Assembly: GCA_001051155.2 (NCBI GenBank)
Contig: JYIP02000002.1
Span: forward strand, 7,583 to 71,582
Direction: 5' to 3'
DNA length: 64,000 nt
DNA from: Chrysoporthe austroafricana
Taxonomy: Eukaryota > Ascomycota > Sordariomycetes > Diaporthales > Cryphonectriaceae
Both the position numbers and the translations under genes were made by a program. Below the pieces are notes generated by a model. That model made no database searches. It was given only the letters and a program-made list of their open reading frames with translations, and was not told the DNA's origin. Shown piece by piece: positions 32,883 through 45,100 of the stretch (position 1 is its first letter; every line of letters begins with the position of its first letter).

Positions 32883-34294
32883 CAAAGGGATAATGAAGCG
32901 GCATGTAAGCAGTAATATGTAAAGCAGAGATAGTTATGAGGTTAGAAATGGGAATGTGATCATTTCGGTGATGAGGCCTTAAGGAGAGGACGGACTTCCG
33001 GCCCCAGCCACAATGCCGAAAATCCCCATGCGGACCCCGCAATTTGGAACTCGGTGTTAAACATTAGTTCAGGACTTCACAGGGATAAATCGCTCTAATT
33101 CAAAGTACGTTCGGCCAAAGAAGAAATAAGAGATCTTCAGCAACTTAACTTGAAAGAGTATATACCCGTAAGAATCTTCCACAATTTTACAAGGTAATGC
33201 ATTATGTAAAGCATGTCTATTCAAGATAGTGAGTCGTTGTCACGTCGTCGGCTTTCAAACTACCGAAGGTAAAGTTTATATCTGCATTGGCTTTTTCGGG
33301 TAATTAGGGGCCCCTGTTTTAGTGGAAGGATTTTCCCGCGTTGAGCTTCCGGATTTGATCGGCCGAACACGTATTCTCCCCGGGTTTCCGTCATGTAATA
33401 AACTTTCGTTTGGGACTCGGGGAATGCCGGCCGATTTTGTCTTGCATCTGTCTCTATACCACTCGAATTGCCGTTTTTCACAACAATTTTTACACTGCGC
33501 TTTTTCTTACCCCCCCTCTCTTCTTCGCATCTCTATTGCTCTATGTGCAACTTACAGCAGACATGTCTCCCAAGAAGGAACATCTAAAGCGTCATGAACG
33601 TTCCCCTGCGGACACTTGCTCATCCCGCTGCCTAAGCTAAACACGCCGACTAACTTCCCAGCCAGATATATATCAAGGCGATGAATTGACTAGCACAAAC
33701 AGCAGTTGGACCTTGGAGAGCGATACCAAGCAAATGGTAATTATGATAAGCTTTCGCTGCCTTATTAAAATATGCCGACAGAATCGTGTGTACTCCGGCT
33801 TTCATACCGAAAATGATAGAAATAGCCTACGAACATTTCGTCAGTCATCATCAAAATGCAATCCCTTTGATCTATCTGCCCTCCCTTGATCCCCAAGAGA
33901 CCCCGTATATCTTGTTGCGGGCGCTCCATCGGCTTGGACATCATGAGCACAAAGGATTGAACAAGCAAGTCTCAAATATCTTCCTGTTAAGGGCCCCAAC
34001 GAGATCGTCTGTTTCAAATGTAATTTCGACAGCATTACGGGGTCTCTTCGAGCGCATGCTATTGTGATGAAGTCGAGGCTTGAGGTCAGTAAGGAGAAAG
34101 CCGGTCCATCATGATCTTGCAAGGACAGCCGCTCAGATGCTCATTCCCTTATTGTGTCTATAGAGGTAAGAGTAACTTTGTAATCCTATCTGATCTGCAC
34201 TACTACCAAAATAAAAACATTGAACAGTTTTCATCAGAAATACTTATACTAGTAGCTCAACCTCAGACAAGTCTTTGTACATTCTTCATCTTGG
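32883..34294. other. Intergenic, no supported gene
   Basis: Several overlapping 60-90-codon frames on both strands, none with a recognised domain except a short zinc-finger-like peptide at 33,563-33,640 on the plus strand. A long minus frame at 33,841-34,122 has gene-like composition but no recognised family. Confidence 0.45.
33563..33640 (+). other. Short ORF with a C2H2 half-finger-like peptide
   Basis: ATG 33,563 opens a 25-codon frame reading MSPKKEHLKRHERS near its start, very like the helix half of a fungal C2H2 finger. No paired CxxC precedes it in frame, and it ends at TAA 33,638-33,640. Could be chance or a relic of a regulator's DNA-binding exon, on the strand opposite to the fungal_trans gene. 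Confidence 0.25.
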
Positions 34295-36041
34295 TCAAGT
34301 CATGGCGTCGGCCATCGTCAGTTTAGTTTCTCCGTCAAAAACACTGAGTGACTTTCTCGATTTGGCGGCCTGGTCTAAGATGATATTATTAATGTCCGGA
34401 GTCCTGGGTTCAAAGATGGCGGGGAACTTCTGAGGCCGAATGTTCTCGCCAAAAGTGTACGCAAAGATGTCTAGTTTCGCTGGTCGGCCCTGGAGTTTCA
34501 TTAGCTGTCACAATTCGCGCCGTGATACATTATGTGTCTTCTCACATTCCCATCCAGTCCTGGCTTGATATTGAACGACCAGACGAGCTTGGCAATGGCC
34601 AAGGTCAAGCCCTGCTCAGCAAGGGGTTGCCCACTGCACTGCCGTCGGCCAAACCCGAATGCATGATGGCCTCGGGTGACCGGGTACGGGCGCTCGAGTC
34701 CGTCCAAATATCGCTCCGGCTTGAACCTGTCTGGCTCAGAAAAGTCCCTTGGGTTGCGGTGAATAGCCCAAAGGTTTCCAATGATAGAGGTACCCTTAGG
34801 GATGGTATAGTTCCTATACACATCATCAACAAGAGGAGCGTGAGGGATACCGGCGAGGATTGTAACGGTGCGCCAGCGAAGGGTCTCCTTCACTGCTGCC
34901 GCAATGTACGGAAGGTGATCCGCGTCTTCAGGAGCTGGCATTCTGTCGCGGCTAACAACCCTATCAAGCTCTTCGTGCGCTTTTGCTTGGACTTCGGGAA
35001 ATACACACATAGCCAGAATAAAGCTAATTAGACTGCTGCTCGTAGTATCGACACCGCCGCCAATAAGACTACCTGCAATGTTGCCAACCTCCTCATCCGA
35101 AATTTTTACCTTATCTTGCTGCTTCAAGAGGATTTTTGCCAGGGATGCATGGGACTCCGTTGTGGCGGCCTCCTTAGCAAGCAGGTAGAAGTATTTCCCA
35201 GATGAGGCGCCGAGCTCCCTCAGGAAGTACGGGAAAGCATGTATCCACTTGGGGAGCATAACGAGTTCGGGGATGGTTTCGGTCCATGAGGAGCCCGGTA
35301 CGGCATAGTCGATCATCTCCATGACGGCCATTGCTTGTTGTGAAACGTAGTCATTGGCAGAGTCTATTCGTCGACCCCACGCTATGATCGAGGCGATTGA
35401 CACTGCATATCGTTCGATATACATCACGTAGTCTATCGGGTGTTCGATCAGATCTTGGAGCAGAATCTTGGTCTCGTCGGACTGAAAGTGCTTATACTTT
35501 GGAACAACATGACTCCCAACAGCTTGATGCTTTGGATAGCCTTTAGCATAGAACACAGCAGAATCAATTATGCGGGCATACATACCATCAACTTCCTATG
35601 AGCTCTCCATTTCTCACCGTATGGTAGGTAGGTCTGGTTCTTTTCTGTTGCCCCAAGAAGATCGCCGTGCAACACATGCCTGGGCCGGTCAGAGTAAACA
35701 TCGGCTCTCTTCTCCATCAACTCGTTAGCAACCCAGGCATCGTTGACGATGATTTTAGGCCTTCGCCCGATCCAGATTGTGATCAGGAGGCTCTTATAAT
35801 ACTCACTCCATTTCTCAAAGTCAACCCAAGGCCTTGGCCAAGGAATCTGGAGGTGATGGCCGATGAGAGGCAGCGGGAAAGGGCCAGGAGGCAGCTGGCG
35901 GCACAGGCTTAGCATGCGAAGATAGCTGGATGCCAATGAAGCGATGGCTACGGCTGCTGCCACTAGCAAGAGGTACCATGCTAGCTTGCGACTGGAGCCA
36001 TGACTGAAGGAGGAAGTCAGTAAGGGGAATTCGGTCTTCAT
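34295..36041 (-). CDS. Cytochrome P450 monooxygenase, OrdA-like
   Basis: Three exons: 36,041-35,586, 35,529-34,546 and 34,489-34,295; introns of 56 bp (GTATGT...AAAG) and 56 bp (GTGAGA...CCAG, AGCTAATG branch); 544 aa. N-terminal membrane anchor (LAWYLLLVAAAVAIASLASS), proline hinge LPPGPFPLPLIG, I-helix GGGVDTTSS (309-317), K-helix ETLR (367-370), FKPERY (about 421-426), haem loop FGFGRRQC with ligand Cys450. The last exon supplies the KLDIFAYTFGENIRPQ tail typical of OrdA-like fungal P450s; without it the protein would end prematurely. Expected to be an ER-bound haem oxygenase using a P450 reductase. All motifs are intact. The start is the ATG beginning MKTEFPLL; longer in-frame extension lacks the family pattern. 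Substrate unknown; neighbours suggest specialised metabolism. Confidence 0.92.
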
Positions 36042-36485
36042 AATAGCTGCTGATAATTTGTCTACCAGAGTTTGCGAACCTGATGTGCAATAGTGAAAAG
36101 CGCTGCAGTGTTTCCTGCCAAACTCTGTTATATACTGCCCCACGGCGGAAACCTCCAGAAGACATATCCAGCCCGTGCCCACATAGCCATGTAACCCCCC
36201 CCCCCCTACCTGACTTTCAGCTCGCTCCGAGTTGCCACCCCACATGACATGTAACATATAGGGCTAATCAAGAACCTTTTCCCACAATTTATCTGGGGAT
36301 CTGGACTGCCTCAGAAAATTGCTGGCTGGGGGACTCGCCACCTAGCAATTTACTGTGGGTGGCTTATTGAGTAACGTGTGGGGAAGCGAGGACGACTTGA
36401 GCTCTCGTAATGTGACTAATAGACTAAAGATAGGCACAGATCCGTTACCACCTCACTAATTCCCCTCCACGCCCTATTCTCAAGA
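36042..36485. promoter_or_regulatory. P450 upstream region with a C12 run
   Basis: Sequence upstream of the P450 start and downstream of the AtuA relic. A run of 12 C lies at 36,195-36,206, ~155 bp upstream of the start codon. No specific operator recognised. Confidence 0.4.
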
Positions 36486-37358
36486 TCATAAGACGAGTAT
36501 GCAATTATGGCCTAAAGCTGTCTCGTTCACCGATACCTCCTTGAGGCCATGGCCGCTTGAAAGTGCACTTCTAGCTAAGAGTAGACTCATAAAACATGAG
36601 CGAGACAATTTGGTATCATCTAGTCCGTACAAAATTTTAATTCTATCTGCCGTAAGGATATCAGCATTCCGAACACATCTATAATCCTTGGCCGAGTCTA
36701 AAGGAGCATCCAGAGTTACCTGGAACGGACCAGAATTCTTTGAGCGAATCGGAAGCGATGCAAAGGCCACCGCATTCCATAATCTTTCCATGTGCCAGGC
36801 AATGTCTTCTTCGACGCTATTGTAAATTGAGAAGGCAGCAAAAGGTACTGGGGTCGTACGAGTGCCCGCTGATAATAATATTTGGGTCTTCTTTCAAGCC
36901 TTCGGGCCACAGCTCTGCTCCCATCTGAACAACTATTTCCGTAGCTTACCTGATTGCCCGATAATCAACGGGCGGCGGAGAAAAGCAAGGCGTGATAGTC
37001 CCGGCAAGAGCCTTCTTGCAGAGCGAGTCCCGATCGACATTGACCCTGATAGTAGCAGGCTTGAACCGATAGGCGTATGGGAGGCTGACCTGGTTGTTGG
37101 TCCCAGCTTCGCCAGCAGAACCAACTAACTTGATTTTCCTTTCGGAGCATGCCCGCAATATTGGAGTCAGGTCCCTGACAAATGAATCGCGGCTGCAAAT
37201 AATCTTTCCCGAGCCTAACATGTGTGGGCCAGGGCCTATGGAGCCTCCGTCTAGAATAATAGCGGCCGGTTCATGCTCTTTGATAGCACATCAGAATTTG
37301 GCGAGGTTATAATCGTATCCTAGAATGGTCAAGGGGTGAAGATTTTGAAAGATCGCAT
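36486..37358 (-). pseudogene. AtuA-family (DUF1446) protein, broken gene
   Basis: Pieces in order on the minus strand match the acyclic-terpene-utilisation AtuA family: MRSFKIFTP from ATG 37,358; LGYDYNLAKF; AAIILDGGSIGPGPHMLG; a VRDLTPIL...GSAGEAGTN block; and, in another frame, IIISGHSYDPS, then EEDIAWHMERLW. Damage: a frame change near 37,325; TGA at 37,291-37,293, where Trp is likely; a 25-bp GTAAGC...TTCAG gap (36,949-36,925), far below fungal intron size; one extra T in a T-run near 36,841, shifting the frame; after GPFQVTLD the sequence stops resembling the family. Members act on branched acyl or terpenoid substrates in bacteria; the role in fungi is unclear. Same strand as the P450 and dehydrogenase relic. 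Confidence 0.7.
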
Positions 37359-37721
37359 GTTGGATGGACTACGGAAAAACCCAATTAGGCGCGATAACAA
37401 GGCGAGATGTTGCTGTCAAGGATTATGGTAGCTGGACTACATGCAGCCTCTAATATCTTTCAGCCCGTCTACATCGCTATGGAAAAGGGTGTGCGGACAA
37501 GTTGATAGAGAAGCGCTGTAACCGACTTGGTTCAGCCAGTGGTCAGTGCTACGATCTGGCTTCCGTAAGTGGCGGTTCTCATGTGGGGCTTCTCATTAGG
37601 CTTCATGAATCACCACTAAATCTCTAATCTCGAAGCCAGAACTTGTCTTTAAATATGCGGACTATCCAAAGCATTGCGTGGTAAGGGCTTACTCTTTGTT
37701 GATGAAATCCTGCTTCAACAT
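37359..37721. other. Decayed 3' part of the dehydrogenase and spacer
   Basis: Minus frame just past the TAA at 37,722-37,724 continues MLKQDF for a few residues before dissolving into stops, suggesting rapid decay of the rest of the dehydrogenase gene. Nothing else seen. Confidence 0.45.
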
Positions 37722-38099
37722 TTAGCTTATTTCTGCACGCTGCATAAAGTACGTCCCACGTACATTGACCTTCTGTATCTGTTCCCATATATCGGGAGAA
37801 GTATCGATAGAGCGAAAGAGCGCCCGGGGATTTTTGGCAACATTTGCAACATGATCTATCCTTTCAAAAGTATTGACAGTTATTGCCAATATGCCTTCGG
37901 CCGCACCAAAGTCGGAGATATCACACGAGAACACATGAACCTGGGCGTTTGGATATCTTTGAAGAACCTCCTTCCTGGTTTCAAGAAGGATTTGATGACA
38001 ACCAAGGTCTGCAAATCGCAGAGCCAAGGCGCGGTCAATGACTCCAGCAGCACCTGTAATGATAGCAGTCCTGTAAATTGGATCTTTAGTTACTGGCAT
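37722..38099 (-). pseudogene. Short-chain dehydrogenase/reductase, truncated
   Basis: From ATG 38,099 the frame has the N-terminal Rossmann layout of an SDR: YRTAIITGAAGVIDRALALRFADLG, then a CDISD acidic pair, a NVAKN word in place of the usual NNAG, and WEQIQKVNVRGTYFMQRAEI. The glycine motif is damaged: TGxxxGxG is now TGAAGVID. The frame stops at TAA 37,722-37,724; the next residues (MLKQDF) would continue an SDR, so this stop probably replaces CAA. The Tyr-x-x-x-Lys active site is missing, so no oxidoreductase activity is expected. Its 5' flank is only about 20 bp from a pogo terminal repeat. Confidence 0.75.
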
Positions 38100-38112
38100 C
38101 TTTGCTAAGTCA

Positions 38113-38155
38113 AAGCACCCATAAGTGGGCCACCCCCACTAGTGAGCCACCCTGG
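38113..38155. repeat. pogo-type terminal repeat remnant
   Basis: GC-rich GTGGGCCACCCCCAC followed by TAGTGAGCCACCCT resembles terminal inverted repeats of pogo/Fot1 elements and lies just past the stop of the transposase C-terminus. The opposite end is missing. Confidence 0.45.
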
Positions 38156-38193
38156 TCAGCCACATATATATATATATCATATATTTGATTTCT

Positions 38194-38309
38194 TTACTGC
38201 TCTTCCATATCAGCAACTACAATACAGTCCTCTTCAAGAATAGATATTTCGCTATCGCTTTCTTCACTGGAACTATTTGCATCCTGATTGGCCTCTTTTT
38301 GAGCCCTCT
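38194..38309 (-). pseudogene. pogo/Fot1-type transposase, C-terminal relic
   Basis: The minus frame from 38,309 reads KRAQKEANQDANSSSEESDS, then an acidic stretch and DCIVVADMEEQ before TAA 38,194-38,196. A basic then acidic tail ending near DCIVVA is typical of pogo/Fot-type fungal transposases. Everything upstream is replaced by LTR G at 38,310. It is not the other half of the 21,351-21,610 relic, since their order on the minus strand is wrong. Confidence 0.6.
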
Positions 38310-39125
38310 TGTTATGAACGCCGCCGCAATATCCTAAGATACCTGCAGTATCAAAGGGTTTATGCTAGCAAGCGCGGTGCCAAATTATCCTTGGAATAAT
38401 AATATAAGAAACAATCAAGAGTCTCTTAAATGCAGGTATTTATAAGCTATAAGGCTATTACTTATAGGTAAGATGATATTTAGATTTACGACTGAAAAGC
38501 TATAGCAATCTACTTAATAGATATTCTGTCCTTATATATCCGGCTTTTCAGTTCTGGTTCGATAGGATCGACTGCCGAGCCTATCGATTTATCTAAATCG
38601 ATATCGATCCTATCGATCCTAACCCTAACTTTTGCTTATATAAGCATTATTAAGTTCTTTTGTAAAGTCTGAAAATCTTAATATTAAATAGGCCGTTTCA
38701 AGTAGCTTTAATGCTATACTTTAATCCGTATATTAATTTATAATATTATTTCTTTTTTATCGGTTATTATTTTTAATAATCTTCTATAAGCTTCTTTTAT
38801 CTTTTTTCTATTATATTATGCTTTTTTATTTAGGATATTTAGCAGATTTATTAATTATCGAGTATTGAAATTTTCTAAAGCCGAATAAAAGGCTTTTCTT
38901 TTCTGTATTATAGCTTTGTCCGAAAAGCTTATATTAATGCTTTATTCCTATTACGAGTCGTACGGGTTGGAAAAAGGGTATTGTTTGCTTAATTCTGAAT
39001 TTTCTTATTATTTGACTTATATCCGCTAATAGCAAAACTTATAGACGTAATGAATTTATAGTAAATTCGCCTGGTAAATCTATAGTAAATCCCTTAATAA
39101 ATATATAATAAATTTATTAAATGGA
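38310..39125 (-). mobile_element. Gypsy fragment G: 3' LTR plus start of interior
   Basis: LTR 38,310-38,743 (434 bp) begins TGTTATGAACG and ends TTATAATA. It is followed by a TTATTTCTTTTTTATCGG stretch (a polypurine tract on the minus strand) and a short interior similar to that of elements A and C. The LTR carries a telomere-like CCTAACCCTAAC word at 38,618-38,630 and a TATATAAG box near 38,636. Its partner LTR is absent; the fragment runs into element F. It forms the right edge of the gene island. Confidence 0.7.
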
Positions 39126-42100
39126 TGTTATACTCTTATTAAAGGGCTTATATAATGCCTTAATATATTCTTAACGTAATTTACCTTTTTAAAAGAATTA
39201 TATTTCAGAATTTATTTTAATACGTTTACTATTAATTAATAGCTACGCTTTATATACTTTTGCTGTATAATCGGGTTTCAATTATCGGCTTTATAAAATA
39301 ATAGTTCTTATAAAAGTATTAGTCTTAGAAAATATTAGCTTTTATAGAAATATCGGCTTTATAAAATATCGGTTTTATAAAATATCGGCTTCTATAAAAA
39401 TAGCATTCCTATAAGAGATATTATAATTATTTATTAATAATTTATTGCTAATTTATTATAATAATTACTGGCAATAACGTTTTATTATTATAGCTTATTA
39501 ATTATATCGAAATTAAATATTCCGCTTAAATATATAAGTTTATATAAGCTTTAAACGATTTTGAAATAAAGGATTAAGTTATATCGGATATTAAGATTTT
39601 TCTCGAAATCGCATATGCTTTCGTTAATTAGAAACTTTTAATCGATCGATATGAAAAAGCGAAATAGAACTCTAAGGAAATTAATATACTTTTGCAAAAA
39701 GCAAAGGTATAAGTAATTAAGTAAGAATAGCCTTTATTGCTTAAATAGTAAATTTAAGAGAGAAAAAAGTCGAATTTCGATAAGAATTTATTTTAATAAA
39801 TAAGAAAGAATATTATATTCTGGAAAGACTTTTTCAAATATCGAAAATTTTGAAAGCTTGCCGAAACGATAACGGAAAAAGAGCGATAATAAATATTTAT
39901 AAAAATAAATGAAAGCGAAAATACCTTTCGACTTAATAATCCGAAAGATTTCTTAAAAGAATTAATTTAATAATAATTTATCGAAAACTAAAAGTATTAT
40001 ATGCTTAAATATATTAATATTAATAATGGAATTAAATATATTTATTTATTATAATATTTGACTGAAAACTTAAACTTTAAATTTATTAATAAATCTGGGA
40101 ATTTTTCAATTATAGTAAGAAAAATAAATAAAAATAAAAGAAAATAATTAATTTTAAAAAATAAATATATTTTACTTTCTTTAATAAAAACTTAAAATCG
40201 GAATATTTCTAAATAAAATTTTATTATAATTATTCTAATTAATTTTATAAATTTTATAGCAAAAAGCATATTAATGCCCTAATTAAATTTAATAAATTAT
40301 TTATAACTTTTCGAGAAAAAAAACTATAAAGAAAAAAGATTAAATAAAGGAAAATTGGATAATTATATTATTATTTTTCTAAAATACTTAATCTTTTTTC
40401 TCTTAATTATTAGCTTATTAAATTAATTTTTATAACGATTCGAAATAAAAGTAATTTACTAAAATAGCTTTATTTCGGAAAAAGCAATACGCATTGAATT
40501 TAAGAAAATATTCCGATTATAATAAGCTTTTAATATATAAGCGCTTTAATCGAAACTTATTAAAAAACCCTTTTTTGTTTCGGTTACGAAATAATATACT
40601 AGTAATAAATATCGCTTTACTAAATTAATATTTCTTAACGCTAAAAAATATATTCGGCAAATATTTATATTAAAAGCAAGAAGTTAATTAAATTAAAGAT
40701 TATTTTCAAATCTTTAACCGGATATTAAAATTAACCTTAATTTTTAAGAAAAACTAATTAGTAAGTTAAATAAATTACTAGATCTATCGGATTTTAATAA
40801 AAGTAATAGCAATAGTTTTCGAAATTTATTATTCGGCTATAAATAATTTAAAGATTCCCGAATATATTAATTTAATTTATTTAAACTTATAGCATTGCCC
40901 GTTAATATTAATAAGGAATTTAAAAATACGGTTATAAAGCGATTCCGACTTTACGAAAACTAAAATAATTATATTAATTTAATAATTATATTTATTATAA
41001 ATAGCAAGATTATTATTTAAAAAAGATTTCAAGCTTTTATAAACCAGTATAAAATATATATAGCTAGAAATACAGAATATATTAAATATTTTAGCTTTTA
41101 TTTATTTGCTTATTTAATTAAATAATATATACTTAATTTTATTTTATATTTTTTTTTTAAAAATATAAAAACTTACTCTATATAAGTATAATTGGAATTA
41201 ATAGAAAAAGTAATTGAAAAGAAATTTCTTTATATTGCAAAAAATTATAAAAGATTTATTAAATGCTTAATAATATTTTAAAAGAAATATATAAAATAAT
41301 TGCAATATTTTCGAATTTATTTATTATATCTATCGATTTATTAAGTTAACCGAATACTTAAATTTATATTTAGCTAAAAATATTTAGAAAAACGTTTTAA
41401 AACGAAATAAGAAATATAGTATATTTTCGAATTAAATTGCATAATAAAATTATTTTATAAGTCCGTATAACCGGTACGGAAAATTATATAATTAGCTGTT
41501 AATTTTCCCAATATTAATATTTATTTCTTAGCTAATATATTCTTAAAACGCTTTAAAAGATTTAAGCTTTAAAGACTTAAATATTTATTTTGTTTAATAA
41601 AGACGTTTAATTAGCTAAATTTATTTAAAAGTATTAAATATATTCCGGAATACGAATTCTAAAAGCTTTTATTAAAATAATAACGAAAGCTAATAAATAT
41701 TCGGAATTAATTATAAAAATAAATAATTAAATAATAAAAGATCTTTAATATAGCTAAGAAAATATTAATTAATATTATAAATAATAGCAGAAATTTAATT
41801 TCAAAAAACTGGAATTTCTAATTGCGCTTTTATTATCGATTCGTATAAAAGAATGTTAAAAGACATTTTATTTAATTAACTTTAACAAATTTCAATATCG
41901 ATAATAAGGAATTGTAATATAATTCAGATAAAAAGAATAAACTGGGTTAAAAAAGCTATTTTCCCTTAAATAATAATTTGTTTATAGCTAATAGCAAGAA
42001 ATAAATTAAAGAGATTGAAAATAATAAAAACTTATAAAAGCGAAATAATAATTCGGAAAAATATATTAATAAAGAAAACGTAACAATTAAAGACGATATA

Positions 42101-45100
42101 TAGATTTTTTAAGCCGAAAAAATAAAACTATTTATAAATAAAAGCATATTCCATATTAAGTATTTTATATAATTATTTAATTAATTATAAAATTTTATTA
42201 AAATTATTATATAAAAAGGAAAAACTTTAAAATATAATAGTTTTATACTTATAACCAAGCTTTATTATAGCAGCAGCTATACGTATATAAAAACTGCAGC
42301 TAAAGCATATTCAAATGGGCCGGATATAAAGGTTTATATTAATATAAGCATTAATTATTATATTATTGCCGAGAAATTGCTAGCGCATTTCTTTAAAGCG
42401 AAAATAAATTGGAATATAAAAGCTAAGTTTAAAAATATAAGCTAGTTTCTAGCAAAAGGCTAAGCCGAATTCAATATATATTTCTAAAGTAATAAATACG
42501 GCTATCCGATTATATTTCGTATTCGAATAAAAACTTAAATACTAAATTAATTAAAAGCAAGTATTCTATTAAAATAGAAATATAATATTCTTTACAAATT
42601 AAATATTCTGAATTTAAAATTATTTTTACAATTTAATTATTTTAATAGCATTATAATAAAAGTAAAAATATTTGCTTAAATGCTAATATAATCTTAATAA
42701 GTAAAAGCCGTAATTATAATAATAATGCTATTTAAATTCTATAAGCTTATCTTTATTAATATTAAACAAATTCCAAAAATATAACCTTTTTATTTAAACT
42801 ATAATAGAAAGAGTAAATAAATTGCTTAATAAGCTATTAAATTAAAGAAGTTTTAATAACGAATTAAGTAGCAACCCTTTTAAAAATTTAGAAAAATTAA
42901 TTTTTAAAAATAATCGAATTATTTTAAACAAATTATATAATTTTGCTAGCGAATTATAATAACTATTATTATATCGCGCAATAATACTTCTTTTAATAAA
43001 TTAAAAACGGATTATAGCTTTTAAGAAAGCTAAATCCAAATTAATTATTATTTATTAAATATATTTTCTAATAAATTGCGGAAATTATAGGAAAATAGCT
43101 GGAAAAATACCGATTTCCGGATATAAATATTTTTTAAATAAGAAATTACTTTAAAAATAATAATAAATTAAAGATTCGGAAAAATAAAGCTATTAAAAAA
43201 TCGGAAATTAATTTCAATATATATATTTGTAAGCATTTACCGGAATTTCTTTATAAAATTATAGAATTAATACGGATATATATTAGAATTTTTAAAAATA
43301 TAAATTCCATTAATATATTAATTAATTAATAAATAAAAGTCGATTTGATTGAAAAATAATAGAATTAAAAAATAAGATAAAAGCTATATTATTTAAATAA
43401 AGAAAATTAAAAAGTAATTAATGAAATTTTAAATAAATTATATTAGCAAAATCGAATTAAATAAAGTATAAATATAATATTATTCGGTTTATTAATTTTT
43501 ATAATTTGGAAAAATATAAATAGCTAAAATAAAAATATATAATAATTGATTTATATATTTTAAATAAAATTTTAATCTTTAATGCTTATTCTTTATTATT
43601 ATAATAAAAGATTATTAAATAATTAAGAAAAAAAATATATATTATAATAATAAATATATAGCAATTTTTCTATTAATTTTTAATATATTTAAATTATAAA
43701 AACCGATTTATTATTATTACTTATTATAATTAAAAAAAGATAAAAGTTTTACTTATAAGATTTCGAAATTTACTATTTTATATTTAATATTTTATAAATT
43801 AATTTTTATAATTATATTATAAATTTGCTTTTGCTTTTATAAACAATATTATTATTTATTTAATTATAAAATAAAACTATTTGCGATATTTATAAATTAT
43901 TTTCTTATTATTTTTATATAAAAATATTTTATTAATAAAACTCAAATTATTTCTTAAATCTCTTTTAATTTAAATTTTAAGATTTATAGTAAATAAATTC
44001 GAAATTTCCAATACGGAATACCGAATATAAGCTATTTATAACTTAAAATTTCTTAAAATATTTTAATAATTGAAAAGGTTTATTAGATTTATAAAATATT
44101 TATATTATTTAATTCTTAAATATAATTATAAAATTAACTTATTTTAAAGAAAAAAAATTAAAATATTAAATAAAGTTTGCTAATCGAACTATTTATTTTT
44201 AAATATAAAATAGCGAAATTATATTATACGGGCTATTTTCGATTTAATATTAAATAAAGTTAATAATTTTTACGATTTCAAAATAGCTTTAAAAGCTAAA
44301 AATATTTTATTTTATTTAATTAAATGCATTTAAAAAAATAAGGTTTTCAAGCATTATTTTTCAATTAATAAACGATTATATATAAAATAAAATATTATTA
44401 ATAGCAAATATAGCTATATAATTAATTTTTTATTTAAGCAAAACGATTAATAAAGTAAAATAAAAATATTAATTTATAAAGCTTGAAATAGCTTATTTAA
44501 TATAATTAATATAAAAATTGCAAATAATAATAGAATTAAACCGAATTAAATTAATTTATATTTTTATCGATTATATAATAATAGTTAGCATTATTTATTT
44601 ATTATTTATAAATATAATAAATAAAATCAAAATAAATATACGGTTAATTTTTATTTTAAAATACTTAAATTAATTTAATTTGAAAATATATTATATATTA
44701 AAAAAGTCGAATATTCTTGCAAATATTATATTAAGATTACTATTTATTTATAAACTTATTAATAATAAAAGCGTTTTAAATAAAATATAAAAAGACGAAT
44801 TCGTTTAGATTTTTAATAAAATATTTATAAATAGCAAAATAAAAAAGCATATTAAAAAAGAATACGAAAAATATTTTTTATAATTCAAAATAATTGAATA
44901 ATTAAAAAATTTAAATAAAATTACTTAATTATCTTTTATATTAAATTATAATAGCTTATTATTTTTCAAAACCTATTATAAGAAATAACGATTATATATT
45001 TTGAATAAAATAATATTAAATTTTATTAAAAAAGCTTATAATAAAAAATATTATTTCGATATAAATTATATATAATATAATTTAATAAATCGATTCGTTA

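Noticed and set aside
33841..34122. Minus-strand frame as a P450 or other enzyme fragment
   Set aside because: Words resemble no family well enough; overlapping frames on both strands are equally open.
34522..35031. Plus-strand 169-codon frame
   Set aside because: Shadow of the P450 second exon.
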